Below, in pieces: positions 46,803 to 56,262 of a DNA stretch of 64,000 nt. This DNA is from Thalassococcus arenae (GTDB taxonomy: Bacteria > Pseudomonadota > Alphaproteobacteria > Rhodobacterales > Rhodobacteraceae). Below the pieces are notes generated by a model. That model saw only the letters and a list, made by a program, of their open reading frames with translations, searched no databases and had not been told where the DNA came from. Positions within the stretch are counted from its first letter, which is position 1, and each line of letters starts with the position of its first letter. The stretch lies in assembly GCF_019104745.1 (NCBI RefSeq), contig NZ_JAHRWL010000001.1, forward strand, positions 2,089,001 to 2,153,000, written 5' to 3'. A program made the position numbers and the translations under genes.

Positions 46803-47524
46803 TCCGCGCCCGCGCCCTGCTCTGCATCGCTCTCGCCGGTCCGGTCTGCGCGGACCCGGACGAAGACGCCTTCGTCGCGGCCAACATCACCGGCATCCTC
46901 TATCACGAGATCGGCCACGCGATGGTCGACCTGCTCGCCCTGCCGGTCTTCGGCCAGGAAGAGGACGCCGCCGATGTCGCCTCGGTCCTGCTGGTCGAGG
47001 CGCTGCACGAAGCCGACGAGGCGCTCGATCTGGCCTATGACGCGTCCTTCGGCTTTGCCGCCGAGGCGATGGCCCGCGACGCCGAGGGCCATGACGTCGC
47101 CTGGTGGGACACGCACGGCCCCGACGAACAGCGCTTCTTCAACACCGTGTGCCTGTTCTACGGCGCCGACCCCGACGGCCGCGACGGCTTTGCCCAGGAC
47201 ATGGACCTGCCCGAGGACCGCGCCGAGACCTGCGAAGAGGAATTCCAGCTGGCCTGGGACAGCTGGGGCCCGGTCTTCGACGATCTCGAGGACGCCTCGG
47301 GCGACCCGATCACGCTGGTGGCCGACGGCGACAGCCTGTCCCACCGCGTGGCCGCCGACCTGACCGACCGCCTGAACGCCGTCTTCCGCTGGCCCGAACC
47401 GCTGACGCTGATCGTCGAGCCCTGCGACGAGGCCAACGCCTATTTTTACCCGGACGGGCGCGAGATCGTCCTGTGCACCGAATTCGAACCCTATCTCCGG
47501 CAGCTTTGGCGGCTTTCCGAATGA
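46799..47524 (+). CDS. DUF4344-type metallopeptidase (start at CTG)
   Basis: A 241-residue secreted-type protein. With the CTG start, residues 1-18 form a signal peptide (LIRARALLCIALAGPVCA), and HEIGH at 36-40 gives the zinc-binding HExxH. EEDAADV at 54-60 supplies the likely third ligand. The conventional ATG at 46,922 would remove HExxH and the signal, so it is rejected. CTG is rare; coupling to the preceding TGA may allow it. DUF4344 proteins are predicted metallopeptidases of unknown substrate. The rest is very acidic. Confidence 0.72.
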   Translation: MIRARALLCIALAGPVCADPDEDAFVAANITGILYHEIGHAMVDLLALPVFGQEEDAADVASVLLVEALHEADEALDLAYDASFGFAAEAMARDAEGHDVAWWDTHGPDEQRFFNTVCLFYGADPDGRDGFAQDMDLPEDRAETCEEEFQLAWDSWGPVFDDLEDASGDPITLVADGDSLSHRVAADLTDRLNAVFRWPEPLTLIVEPCDEANAYFYPDGREIVLCTEFEPYLRQLWRLSE

Positions 47525-47594
47525 TCCGGCCCGCATCCGGGGCCGCGGCGCAGAATCAGCAGGGGCCGCGCGATTCCGATGGTAGCGCCGAAAC

Positions 47595-47624
47595 TGTGAT
47601 CACGGCTTTGAGAGTGTGATCACA
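47595..47624. promoter_or_regulatory. Paired TGTGATCAC-type operators upstream of sdhC
   Basis: TGTGATCACG at 47,595-47,604 and TGTGATCACA at 47,615-47,624, centres 20 bp apart, at 141.5 and 121.5 bp before the sdhC start. The spacing and position match the sucC pair. Likely the same regulator. Confidence 0.75.
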
Positions 47625-47740
47625 TATCGGCCGATTTCCACCGCATTGCGCCAAAAAACCGCGTGTCCCAAGGGCAAGCACCCGTGACACCATGCAGAAA
47701 ACCGATAAAACCCTGATCAGGGAACCGAAAGGACAATGCC

Positions 47741-48124
47741 ATGGCCGACGCGAAACCGGGCCCCCGCCCGCTGTCTCCGCATCTGCAGATCTACCGCCCG
47801 CAGATCACCTCGATCAGCTCGATCCTCATCCGCATCACCGGCAACGGCCTGATCGTCGGCGCCCTGCTGGTGATCTGGTGGCTGCTCGCCGCTGCGACCA
47901 GCCCCGAATATTTCGCCGTGGCCGACGCGGTGTTGACCTCGTGGTTCGGCGACCTGGTCCTGACGCTGTCGCTTCTGGCGATCTGGTATCACTACCTGGG
48001 CGGCCTGCGGCACGTGATCTACAGCGCCGGCAAGGGCCTGGACGTGCCCACCGCGGAAAAGCTGGGCTGGGCCTGCATCGGTGGATCGGTCGTGCTGACC
48101 GTCCTGACACTTCTGATCATCTGA
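47741..48124 (+). CDS. sdhC: Succinate dehydrogenase cytochrome b556 subunit
   Basis: A 127-residue membrane anchor: RPLSPHLQIYRPQITSISSILIRITGNGLIVGAL with the quinone-site Ser/Arg region, TM segments near 35-55, 65-85 and 105-127. The heme-ligand His lies in IWYHYLGGLRHVIYSAGKGLD. It anchors SdhAB and reduces ubiquinone. Operators and a 216-bp leader precede it. Confidence 0.94.
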   Translation: MADAKPGPRPLSPHLQIYRPQITSISSILIRITGNGLIVGALLVIWWLLAAATSPEYFAVADAVLTSWFGDLVLTLSLLAIWYHYLGGLRHVIYSAGKGLDVPTAEKLGWACIGGSVVLTVLTLLII

Positions 48125-48134
48125 GGGGACGGCC

Positions 48135-48506
48135 ATGCGTTATCTCACCGACCGCAAGCGCGCCGAAGGCAAGGGCTCGGCGCATTCGGGAACCGAACAT
48201 CACTGGTCGATGATCATGAGCGGCATCGGCCTCGCGCTGATCGTGCCCGCCTTCCTGTTCATCTTCGGCAAGGCACTGGGCGGCAGCCACGAACAGGTTC
48301 TGGCGACATTCTCGCGTCCGGTTCCGGCGATCCTGACCGGGCTGGTGATCTTTGTCGGGCTCAACCACTTCCGCAAGGGCGCGCAGGTCGCGATCGAGGA
48401 TTACACCCGCGGCACCACGAAAAAGGCGCTGATCATCGCGGTCACCGCGCTCAGCTACGGGCTGATCGCCACCGGCCTTTTCGCGCTCGCCCGCATCGCT
48501 CTTTAA
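48135..48506 (+). CDS. sdhD: Succinate dehydrogenase membrane anchor subunit
   Basis: A 123-residue protein with three hydrophobic segments at about 27-47, 55-77 and 98-121. The HHWSMIMSGIGLALIVPAFLFIFG and GLNHFRKGAQVAIEDYTRG stretches fit alphaproteobacterial SdhD. Ten bases after sdhC. Confidence 0.93.
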   Translation: MRYLTDRKRAEGKGSAHSGTEHHWSMIMSGIGLALIVPAFLFIFGKALGGSHEQVLATFSRPVPAILTGLVIFVGLNHFRKGAQVAIEDYTRGTTKKALIIAVTALSYGLIATGLFALARIAL

Positions 48507-48518
48507 GGACTGAACAAC

Positions 48519-50321
48519 ATGGCATCCTACGAATACGAGACGCATGACTATGACGTCGTGGTCGTCGGCGCCGGCGGCGCCGGCCTGCGCGCCACCCTGG
48601 GCATGGCCGAACAGGGCCTGCGCACCGCCTGCGTGACCAAGGTCTTCCCGACCCGGTCGCACACCGTCGCGGCACAGGGCGGCATCGCCGCGTCGCTGTC
48701 CAACATGGGCCCCGACAACTGGCAGTGGCACATGTACGACACCGTCAAGGGCTCCGACTGGCTGGGCGACACCGACGCGATGGAATACCTCGCCCGCGAG
48801 GCGCCCAAGGCGGTCTACGAGCTGGAACATTACGGCGTGCCGTTTTCCCGCACCGAAGAGGGCAAGATCTACCAGCGTCCCTTCGGCGGCCACACCACCG
48901 AGTTCGGCGAAGGCCCCCCGGTGCAGCGCACCTGCGCCGCCGCCGACCGCACCGGCCACGCCATCCTGCACACGCTTTATGGCCAGTCGCTCAAGAACAA
49001 CGCGGAATTCTACATCGAATATTTCGCCATCGACCTGCTGATGGAGGACGGCCAGTGCAAGGGCGTGCTGTGCTGGAAACTGGATGACGGCACCTTCCAC
49101 GTCTTCAACGCCAAGATGGTCGTGCTGGCCACCGGCGGTTATGGCCGCGCCTATTTCAGCGCGACCTCGGCCCATACCTGCACCGGCGACGGCGGCGGCA
49201 TGGTGGCGCGCGCCGGCCTGCCGCTTCAGGACATGGAATTCGTGCAATTCCACCCCACCGGCATCTACGGCTCGGGCTGCCTCATCACCGAAGGCGCGCG
49301 CGGCGAAGGCGGCTATCTGACCAATTCCGAGGGCGAGCGGTTCATGGAACGCTACGCGCCCAACTACAAGGATCTCGCCCCGCGCGACTATGTCAGCCGC
49401 TGCATGACGATGGAAATCCGCGAAGGCCGCGGCGTCGGCGACGAGGGCGATCACATTCACCTCAACCTGTCCCACCTGCCGAAAGAGGCGCTGGCCGAAC
49501 GGCTGCCCGGCATTTCGGAATCGGCCAAGATCTTTGCCGGGGTCGACGTGACCAAGGAACCGATCCCGGTCCTGCCCACCGTGCATTACAACATGGGCGG
49601 CATTCCCACGAACTACTGGGGCGAGGTGCTGAACCCCACCAAATCCGACCCCAACGCCGTGGTGCCCGGCCTGATGGCCGTGGGCGAGGCCGGCTGCGCG
49701 TCCGTGCACGGAGCCAACCGGCTGGGCTCGAACTCGCTGATCGACCTGGTGGTCTTCGGCCGCGCCGCGGCGATCCGCGCGGGCAAGGTGGTGGACCGCG
49801 ACAGCGCCGTGCCCACCGCGCCGAAATCCGAGATCGACAAGGCCTTCGACCGCTTCGACGGCATCCGTCACGCCGATGGCGCGATTCCCACCGCCGATCT
49901 GCGGCTGGAAATGCAAAAGACCATGCAGCGCGACGCTGCCGTTTTCCGCGCCTCGGACACGCTGGCCAACGGCGTCAAGGAAATGACCGCCATCGCCGGC
50001 AAGATGTCGGATATCAAGGTCACCGACCGGTCTCTGGTCTGGAACTCCGACCTGATGGAGACGCTCGAGCTGACCAATCTCATGCCCAACGCGTTGGCCA
50101 CCATCGTCGGCGCCGAGGCGCGCAAGGAAAGCCGCGGCGCCCATGCCCACGAGGATTTCGCCAAGCGCGACGACAAGAAATGGCGCGTCCACACGATTTC
50201 CCGCATCGACGGCGACAAGGTTGCGCTGTCCTACCGCCCGGTGATCGAAGACCCGCTGACCACCGAGGCCGAAGGCGGAATCGCGCTGAAAAAGATCGCC
50301 CCCAAGGAACGGACGTTCTGA
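48519..50321 (+). CDS. sdhA: Succinate dehydrogenase flavoprotein subunit
   Basis: A 600-residue SdhA. FAD motif [16 protein letters not shown], covalent-FAD His in [16 protein letters not shown], catalytic region [23 protein letters not shown], the substrate-binding [19 protein letters not shown] and the C-terminal [18 protein letters not shown]. It oxidises succinate to fumarate. Its TGA overlaps the following lipoprotein ATG by one base. Confidence 0.97.
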   Translation: MASYEYETHDYDVVVVGAGGAGLRATLGMAEQGLRTACVTKVFPTRSHTVAAQGGIAASLSNMGPDNWQWHMYDTVKGSDWLGDTDAMEYLAREAPKAVYELEHYGVPFSRTEEGKIYQRPFGGHTTEFGEGPPVQRTCAAADRTGHAILHTLYGQSLKNNAEFYIEYFAIDLLMEDGQCKGVLCWKLDDGTFHVFNAKMVVLATGGYGRAYFSATSAHTCTGDGGGMVARAGLPLQDMEFVQFHPTGIYGSGCLITEGARGEGGYLTNSEGERFMERYAPNYKDLAPRDYVSRCMTMEIREGRGVGDEGDHIHLNLSHLPKEALAERLPGISESAKIFAGVDVTKEPIPVLPTVHYNMGGIPTNYWGEVLNPTKSDPNAVVPGLMAVGEAGCASVHGANRLGSNSLIDLVVFGRAAAIRAGKVVDRDSAVPTAPKSEIDKAFDRFDGIRHADGAIPTADLRLEMQKTMQRDAAVFRASDTLANGVKEMTAIAGKMSDIKVTDRSLVWNSDLMETLELTNLMPNALATIVGAEARKESRGAHAHEDFAKRDDKKWRVHTISRIDGDKVALSYRPVIEDPLTTEAEGGIALKKIAPKERTF

Positions 50322-50734
50322 TGCGCAGGACCGCCCTCGCGCTGGCATGCGCCGCCCTTGGCGCCGGTTGTGCCGAACAGGACCTGCTGCAATTCCAGGG
50401 CCGGCCCGCCCAAACCGTGGACGAATGCCGCGCGGCCTACGAAGCCGCCCGGCAGCGCGGTGCGAACACGCCGGTGAACTATTCCAGCGGCGCCTCGGTG
50501 CTGGGCGCCGGCATCGGCAAGAGCATGGCGCGCGGCATGATCGATTCGGCCTACCGGTCCTGCCTGGCGCGCGTGGCCAACAATCCCGGCGCCCCGGTGC
50601 AGACGCCCGCAACGGGGCGGCAACCGGCGCGCGTCACAACCCTCTCGCGCCCGGCCGTGACCGCTCCCTCTGTCGGATGCACGCGCGGCGGCGGCGTCAT
50701 GCAGGGGGGCACGGGCTATTGCGTCGGCTACTGA
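50321..50734 (+). CDS. Small lipoprotein
   Basis: A 137-residue protein with a lipoprotein signal [17 protein letters not shown] (lipobox LGAGC, lipidation Cys 17). The mature part is a Gly/Ala/Thr-rich unknown with further cysteines (CRAAYEAARQRGANT, YRSCLARV, VGCTRGGG). It is translationally coupled to sdhA (TGATG). Role in Sdh unknown. Confidence 0.82.
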   Translation: MRRTALALACAALGAGCAEQDLLQFQGRPAQTVDECRAAYEAARQRGANTPVNYSSGASVLGAGIGKSMARGMIDSAYRSCLARVANNPGAPVQTPATGRQPARVTTLSRPAVTAPSVGCTRGGGVMQGGTGYCVGY

Positions 50735-51048
50735 CGATCGCTGTTGCCGCCGCGCCGCTATGGCTGGCGGCCTGCTCGCCGCAGCAGCAGGATCAGTTCG
50801 CGCGCGACGCCGCCCGGTCCGCCATCACGCCGGTGGTGGCCGAACGCTTTCCCGGGGTGCCTTTGCAACCGGCCATCGACTGCCTGATCGACAACGCCTC
50901 GGCCGCCCAGATCCGCGCGCTGGCCATCGACAGCGTCACCGGGCCGACCGAGAATACCGCGCAGATCGTCACCGACATCGCCAGCCAGCCCGAAACCCTG
51001 ACCTGCCTCGCCAATCGAGGTCTGCCCGTGCTGCTCACCGGGCTCTGA
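50719..51048 (+). CDS. Small lipoprotein with TTG start
   Basis: A 109-residue protein read from TTG at 50,719: its signal peptide is MRRLLTIAVAAAPLWLAAC, with the lipobox LAAC. GGGGGG lies 9 bases before the TTG. It overlaps the previous gene by 16 bp. The mature part, SPQQQDQFARDAARSAITPVVAERFPGVPLQPAIDCLIDNASAAQIRALAIDSVTGPTENTAQIVTDIASQPETLTCL, is helical, with two Cys. A scan for ATG starts would miss it. Confidence 0.78.
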   Translation: MRRLLTIAVAAAPLWLAACSPQQQDQFARDAARSAITPVVAERFPGVPLQPAIDCLIDNASAAQIRALAIDSVTGPTENTAQIVTDIASQPETLTCLANRGLPVLLTGL

Positions 51049-51055
51049 CCCGCTC

Positions 51056-52180
51056 TCAGCGCTGCCGCAGCATGTCCTCGGCGATCCCGTCCCAATACCG
51101 CGCCAGCGTCCGGGCAAAGGCCGCCTTGCGCTCCAGCAACCGCGCCCGCACCGCGCGCTGCGCCTCGTCCGAGGTCAATTGCTCGCGAATCCGCGCCAGG
51201 AACGCCGCGTCGTCGCCCTGAAACATCATCTCGGGCGTGCCGAAATCCTCCAGCAACTCGGCGTATTTGTGCGACCAGCCCACGGCCAGGCTGGGCACCC
51301 CGCAGGACAGCCCGTTGGCCAGCCCGTGAAACCGCGCGGTGACCACGACACGCGCCCGCGACAGATAGCTCTTGATATCCAGCGGATCGTCGAAGGCGAC
51401 CAGGTCCGCGCCGCCGAATGCCGCCAGTTCCTCGGACAGGGTGCGGTCGGCCTCGGGTTCGTGCAGCACGATCTTCGCCGCCACGCCGCAATTGGCGATG
51501 GTGGTCAGGATATCGCGGTAAAGCGCCATCAGCCGGTCCTCGCCGAAAGTGCCCGATTTCAGCAGCATCGCGTTGATGACGACCGCGGCAAAGGGCGTAT
51601 CCGGCGCCGCCACGCGCGCGGGGTCGGGCGCCAGACCCAGCGTGATGTCCGGCACGACGGTGATCTCGCGCCCGGTGCCCAGACCCTCCAGATGCGCCTG
51701 CGATTGCCGGTCGCGGGCGGATATCGATCGCGCCCCGCGGACGATATCCTGCATGATGCCGCGCAGCTTGGGGGTCTCGAACGGGCCGAAGGCCTGTGGC
51801 AGCAGGTAGGTGGGATAGCCGGCGGCGATATAGGCCGCCGCCCGCGACCGCGCCTTGCCCGCCCCCCAGCTGTCGCCATAGGCAAAGCCGGACGCATCGA
51901 TGACATGGGTCACGCCGGGCCGCTCGGCCCGGGTGGCGCGCGGCCGCGCGATCCCGGGCCACAGCTTTTCCGTCCTGTGCCAGACACTGCCCTTGCGCGG
52001 CTCGAACGCCGGCATGCCCAGGGCGGCGCGGCGCGCGTCGGGCCCCTGCGCCTTGGAACAAAAGGCGATGCCGGGAATGCGCGCGCGCAATTCGGTCACC
52101 GCGGTCACCGCCATCAGCTCCGCCCCCTTGTTGGGCAGCCAGACGCCGGCGATCTCGGCCCGGATATCAGTCGACGACAT
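51056..52180 (-). CDS. Polysaccharide pyruvyl transferase-family protein
   Basis: A 374-residue protein of the WcaK/AmsJ family: GVWLPNKGAELMAVTAVTELRARIPG start, INAMLLKSGTFGEDRLMALYRDIL mid and VVVTARFHGLANGLSCGVPSLAVGWSHKYAELLEDFG, the family's His-Gly signature. Members add pyruvyl ketals to exopolysaccharide or other carbohydrate chains. The gene is on the reverse strand between sdhA and sdhB and overlaps the nitroreductase gene by 14 bp. Confidence 0.85.
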   Translation of the reverse strand: MSSTDIRAEIAGVWLPNKGAELMAVTAVTELRARIPGIAFCSKAQGPDARRAALGMPAFEPRKGSVWHRTEKLWPGIARPRATRAERPGVTHVIDASGFAYGDSWGAGKARSRAAAYIAAGYPTYLLPQAFGPFETPKLRGIMQDIVRGARSISARDRQSQAHLEGLGTGREITVVPDITLGLAPDPARVAAPDTPFAAVVINAMLLKSGTFGEDRLMALYRDILTTIANCGVAAKIVLHEPEADRTLSEELAAFGGADLVAFDDPLDIKSYLSRARVVVTARFHGLANGLSCGVPSLAVGWSHKYAELLEDFGTPEMMFQGDDAAFLARIREQLTSDEAQRAVRARLLERKAAFARTLARYWDGIAEDMLRQR

Positions 52181-53201
52181 GCAGCACCTCGTGCACCGGG
52201 CGTTTCGCGGAATAGGGGATCATGCTTTCCGGCTTGGGGTGGCCGACCCCGATCAGCATCACCGGCACCTGGTAGGCGGCCAGGCCCAGGATGTCGCGCA
52301 GCGCGGCGTGGTTTTCCGGGATGTCGGGCCAGTTGATCGGAACCGATCCCAGCCCCGCCGCCGTCAGCGCCTGCATGAAGGCCATGCAGGCCAGCCCGGA
52401 ATCGACGAAGATCAGGTGCCGGTCGCGGGCATGCGCGTACATCGACAGATCGCCGACCACCGCGACCACCACGGGCAGGTCCGCCCCGAACCCCGCCGTG
52501 CCCAGGGGCAGGTCAGTGATCGCCTTGACCTTTTCGCGGCTGCGCGCGGCGTAAAAGCGGAACGGCTGGCGGTTGCACGCGCTCGGCGCCTGCGCGGCGC
52601 AGGCCACGGCCCGTTCCAATACCGCGGGGTCGACCGGCGTGTCGCTGAACCAGCGCTGCGACCGCCGCGCCCGGCACAGGCGCGCATAACTGTCCAGGTC
52701 GGGCAGGGCGGCCAGCTCCGATCCCACATAGTCCGGCAGATCGGCAAAGCGGTAGGGCGCGAATGCCGCGCCGTCGCTTGCCGCGCCCTGCTGCGGCGCG
52801 TTGGCCGCGTCCCACACCGCCTTGGCTTCCGCGACGAAGGCGACCGACTGGTCGACCGCGTCGAAATAGCGGCTCAGCACGTCATGGGCCCATTTCAGCT
52901 CGTCCGGTTCGGCATCTCCGGCGGCGGCCAGCTTGGCATACAGCATCACCGTGTCGGCCAGGTATTGCTCGGCAAAGACCGGCCTGCGCGGCCCGGGCAT
53001 GCACAGGCCCTTCTCGATCCGGTGCACGTTGCGCCGCAACAGCGCCGAACTGCGCGACACCTGCGCCTTGCCGGCCTCGAACGCCGCCAATCCGGCCTCG
53101 ACCGCGGTCTTTTCGGCCGCCAGCGCCACCTCGAAGGCTTCGGCCAGCTTGCGCGCCTTCTTTTCGCTCTTGCTGGGTTTCTTCAACAACCGCCCGAACA
53201 T
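52167..53201 (-). CDS. Nitroreductase-family protein with N-terminal extension
   Basis: A 344-residue protein. The N-terminal 130 residues are charged and helical (EKKARKLAEAFEVALAAEKTAVEAGLAAFEAGKAQVSRSSALLRRNVHRIEKGLCMPGPRR). The C-terminal nitroreductase fold begins near 180 with RRSQRWFSDTPVDPAVLERAVACAAQAPSACNRQPFRFYAARS, an FMN site. It pairs with the polysaccharide pyruvyl transferase (14 bp overlap), an association seen in polysaccharide loci. Confidence 0.83.
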   Translation of the reverse strand: MFGRLLKKPSKSEKKARKLAEAFEVALAAEKTAVEAGLAAFEAGKAQVSRSSALLRRNVHRIEKGLCMPGPRRPVFAEQYLADTVMLYAKLAAAGDAEPDELKWAHDVLSRYFDAVDQSVAFVAEAKAVWDAANAPQQGAASDGAAFAPYRFADLPDYVGSELAALPDLDSYARLCRARRSQRWFSDTPVDPAVLERAVACAAQAPSACNRQPFRFYAARSREKVKAITDLPLGTAGFGADLPVVVAVVGDLSMYAHARDRHLIFVDSGLACMAFMQALTAAGLGSVPINWPDIPENHAALRDILGLAAYQVPVMLIGVGHPKPESMIPYSAKRPVHEVLHVVD

Positions 53202-53268
53202 CTCCGCCTGTCCCTTGTGCTGCGCCCGCTTCGCCCCGGGCCGTGCCGATCCGCCCCGCCCGGCCGCG

Positions 53269-53278
53269 TGTGATCACA
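53269..53278. promoter_or_regulatory. Single TGTGATCACA operator upstream of sdhB
   Basis: TGTGATCACA with centre 126.5 bp before the sdhB ATG. It matches the sucC and sdhC sites in sequence and distance. It implies that sdhB has its own promoter, which is needed because two reverse-strand genes separate it from sdhA. Confidence 0.72.
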
Positions 53279-53399
53279 AACGCGGAAAAATCCGGGATTA
53301 GGACAATTTGCCGTATCAAACCCGGCTTCTACTCTTTGTCACCCCATCCGCAAAGCCCTATAGTCCAGTCAAAGCAGAGGCATGAGGATCTGACTCGCG

Positions 53400-54179
53400 A
53401 TGGTTCAGTTCACACTTCCCAAGAATTCCAAGATCCGCACCGGCAAGACCTGGCCCAAGCCCGAGGGCGCGACCAATGTGCGCAAGTTCCATATCTACCG
53501 CTGGAACCCCGACGATGGCCAGAACCCGTCGGTCGACACCTATTTCGTCGACATGGACAAATGCGGCCCGATGGTTCTGGACGCGCTCATCAAGATCAAG
53601 AACGAGATCGACCCGACCCTGACCTTCCGCCGGTCCTGCCGCGAAGGCATCTGCGGCTCCTGCGCGATGAATATCGACGGGATCAATACCCTGGCCTGCA
53701 TCTACGGCCTCGACGAGATCAAGGGCGACGTCAAGATCTACCCCCTGCCGCACATGCCGGTGGTCAAGGATCTGATCCCCGATCTCAACCATTTCTACGC
53801 CCAGCACGCCTCGATCATGCCCTGGCTGGAAACCAAGACGAACCGCCCGGCCAAGGAATGGCGCCAGTCCATCGAGGATCGCAAGAAACTCGACGGGCTC
53901 TACGAATGCGTGATGTGCGCCTCGTGCTCGACCTCGTGCCCCAGCTACTGGTGGAACGGCGACCGCTATCTCGGCCCCGCCGCGCTGCTGCACGCCTATC
54001 GCTGGATCATCGACTCGCGCGACGAGGCCACGGGCGAACGGCTGGACCAACTCGAGGACCCGTTCAAGCTCTACCGCTGCCACACCATCATGAATTGCGC
54101 GAAAACCTGCCCCAAGGGTCTGAACCCGGCCAAGGCCATCGCCGAGATCAAGAAGATGATGGTCGATCGCGCGGTTTGA
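53400..54179 (+). CDS. sdhB: Succinate dehydrogenase iron-sulfur subunit
   Basis: A 259-residue SdhB. [2Fe-2S] cysteines C80, C85, C88 and C100 (CREGICGSC); the C-terminal domain has C170, C173, C176, C180 and C227, C233, C237 for the [4Fe-4S] and [3Fe-4S] clusters. The protein links SdhA to the membrane anchor. It is separated from sdhA by about 3 kb, with its own likely promoter. Confidence 0.97.
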   Translation: MVQFTLPKNSKIRTGKTWPKPEGATNVRKFHIYRWNPDDGQNPSVDTYFVDMDKCGPMVLDALIKIKNEIDPTLTFRRSCREGICGSCAMNIDGINTLACIYGLDEIKGDVKIYPLPHMPVVKDLIPDLNHFYAQHASIMPWLETKTNRPAKEWRQSIEDRKKLDGLYECVMCASCSTSCPSYWWNGDRYLGPAALLHAYRWIIDSRDEATGERLDQLEDPFKLYRCHTIMNCAKTCPKGLNPAKAIAEIKKMMVDRAV

Positions 54180-54203
54180 CGACCGCCCGGAACGTGGCTC
54201 GCC

Positions 54204-54845
54204 ATGCCGGTGATCGTGACGCTGGCCGCGTTGGGTGCGCTGGCGGCCTGCGCCGTGGGCTGGACCTTTTTCGCGATACGCGGTGTCCGGCGCGCGCTTG
54301 ACGGGACCGCCAGGGGCCCCGCCCCCACGGCGCTGGCAGAGATTTCCGTGCTGGCCGGCCTGGTCTTGCTGATCCGCGGAGACCCGGTGCTGGCCTTTCT
54401 CGCGCTCGGCTTTCCGCCCATAGCCCTGCTGGCCATCCCCAACCCGGCCGACCACGCGGTTTTGCTGGGCCAGGCCGTTGTCTTCGCAGTGCCGGTGGCG
54501 CTGATCGTCTTTCTCGCCTGCGTGCTCGGGTTTCCAAAAGCCCTGTTTGCCGTCATTCTGCCATCGATGCTTGGCGGTGCAACGCTGATCGCCGTGGCCG
54601 ACCGTTTCGCGGGGCAAGCCGTCTGCGAAACGGCGCAGGTGCGGGGTCTGTCCGACATCCGGCGCCACTCCCTGTTCTGGAGCCTTGCCAACACGCCCCG
54701 CGAATTCCAGTTCGATCTGCACGGCCTTGCCCGGCAGGGCGACCGCCATTTCGGCTGGAGCTACTCCGAGATGGACTGGTATGTCCTGCCCGACACGTTC
54801 GGCGTCGATACCCGGGCGGGACGTCCCGTCTGTACCGAACGCTGA
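54204..54845 (+). CDS. Membrane protein of unknown function
   Basis: A 213-residue protein with about four hydrophobic stretches: 3-24, 42-58, 62-80 and 88-108, then a hydrophilic C-terminal 80 residues (ETAQVRGLSDIRRHSLFWSLANTPREFQFDLHGLARQGDRHFGWSYSEMDWYVLPDTFG). Starts 24 bp after sdhB. I do not recognise the family. Confidence 0.72.
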   Translation: MPVIVTLAALGALAACAVGWTFFAIRGVRRALDGTARGPAPTALAEISVLAGLVLLIRGDPVLAFLALGFPPIALLAIPNPADHAVLLGQAVVFAVPVALIVFLACVLGFPKALFAVILPSMLGGATLIAVADRFAGQAVCETAQVRGLSDIRRHSLFWSLANTPREFQFDLHGLARQGDRHFGWSYSEMDWYVLPDTFGVDTRAGRPVCTER

Positions 54846-55034
54846 TCCGGTTCTCCGTCATCGCCACCCGGGCGCGGTTCCCTCGGGTCCGGGCCCGGGC
54901 CGAAACCTCCGCATGCGTTGCATTTTTGCGTTTTCGGCATGGCCAGAATGCCGGCTTTGCAGAGGTGCGTCGCACCGGTTGCGCCTATCTTGCAGGGCAG
55001 GGAGGGGACCACGCCAACCCGAAAGGCGCAACCG

Positions 55035-55172
55035 ATGACCCAAGCCCAGAAACAAGCCGCGCTCGACGCGCTCGACCAGGCCTACGCCTATTACATGCCC
55101 GAGCCGAAACAGCCCGCGCGCGACGCGGCCAACGAAAACGGCCCCATCGTCCCCTACTACCAGGCTGCCTGA
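55035..55172 (+). CDS. Short hypothetical protein
   Basis: A 45-residue protein: MTQAQKQAALDALDQAYAY plus a Pro/Asn-rich tail ending YYQAA. It has a weak upstream GAAAGGC that could serve as RBS. The convergent hydrolase gene overlaps its end by 16 bp. I recall similar 45-residue Rhodobacterales proteins but have no function. Confidence 0.55.
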   Translation: MTQAQKQAALDALDQAYAYYMPEPKQPARDAANENGPIVPYYQAA

Positions 55173-56128
55173 ACGTCACGCAGCAAGGCCAGCATCGCCG
55201 CGGTCGCCGTGTCGTCATGGCCCGCCCAGACATGGCCGCCATCGGGCAGGATCAGCAACTCGGACCCGGCGATGCGGCCGGCCAGCCAGCGCGCGTTGCG
55301 CGCCGTCATGAAACGGTCGTCCTCGGTCGACAGGATCAGCGTGGGCGCGGTGATCCTGTCCAGCGGCAAGTCCAGCACCCGGTTGGTCTGGCGGTTGTCG
55401 AACAGCAGCCCCTCGACCCGCGCCGAGATCGGCATCAGCGTGTCGATCAGCGCGTCGATCCGGGCCCGTTCGGCCGCCGGTGCCGCGCGCACCAGCGCCG
55501 GGTCGGTGGCCAGAACCGTGCCGATCAGCCGGTCGCGGGCGAACCGCGTCGCTGCCCAGAACAGCAGGTCCGACCCCAGGGCGGCGAAAACCGCCTGTTC
55601 CAGCAGCGGCGGCCAGGGCTCGACCAAAGGCGCGCCGGGTGGTTTCAGCGCCGGCACCAGCGGCAGCAATGCCGCGGTGCGGTCGGGATAGAGCCCCGCA
55701 AAGCTCAGAGCCGGGATCGCGCCGGCCGACACGCCGGCCACCGCCACCCGCTCCAGCCCCAGGGCATCCAGCAGATCGGCTATCGCCTCGGCCTCGTGCC
55801 GATGCGTCGCACCGGCGGGCATCGGCGTGCCGAGATAGCCGAAACGCGACGGCGCCACGATCCGGTAGCCATGCCTGGCAAGGCCGCGGGCCAGCAGCAA
55901 ACCCTGGTCGAACCCGCCGCCGGTACCGTGCAGCATCAGCAGGGCCGGGCCCTGGCCGGTTTCGGCGACCTCGACCGGGCCGTGCCGGGTCTCGACGATC
56001 CGCGCCGGCCGCGCGGCCAGGGCCCTGCGCGCCCGGCCGATATCGCGGCGATACATCCCGGCCAGACCCAGCCCGACCGCCAGGGCAACCGCGCCCGTTC
56101 CGATCAGAAACCGCCTGCGCCCGCGCAT
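55157..56128 (-). CDS. Alpha/beta hydrolase with N-terminal membrane segment
   Basis: A 323-residue alpha/beta hydrolase. The N-terminus has a hydrophobic anchor or signal (RRFLIGTGAVALAVGLGLAGMY, residues 4-25). Oxyanion GGGFDQG appears in MLHGTGGGFDQ; the nucleophile elbow is GVSAGA (V-A-G-V-S-A-G, about 142-147) and the Asp/His pair in LSTEDDRF and DGGHVWAGHDD. Lipase, esterase or another substrate possible. Confidence 0.85.
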   Translation of the reverse strand: MRGRRRFLIGTGAVALAVGLGLAGMYRRDIGRARRALAARPARIVETRHGPVEVAETGQGPALLMLHGTGGGFDQGLLLARGLARHGYRIVAPSRFGYLGTPMPAGATHRHEAEAIADLLDALGLERVAVAGVSAGAIPALSFAGLYPDRTAALLPLVPALKPPGAPLVEPWPPLLEQAVFAALGSDLLFWAATRFARDRLIGTVLATDPALVRAAPAAERARIDALIDTLMPISARVEGLLFDNRQTNRVLDLPLDRITAPTLILSTEDDRFMTARNARWLAGRIAGSELLILPDGGHVWAGHDDTATAAMLALLRDVQAAW

Positions 56129-56262
56129 CGCCCCCCGCCTTTTCCAGCTTGCGGAACGATACAGGCAAAACGGGCCGCTTCGCCATGATCCGGATCACCT
56201 CGGCCGCGGCCCGGCCGTTTTCGCCCCATCCCCGCGCAACGCGCGATGGCACCGCCGCGCCA

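Noticed and set aside
46922-47524. Starting the metallopeptidase at the ATG at 46,922
   Set aside because: It would cut off the HEIGH motif and the signal peptide that are in the same open frame upstream.
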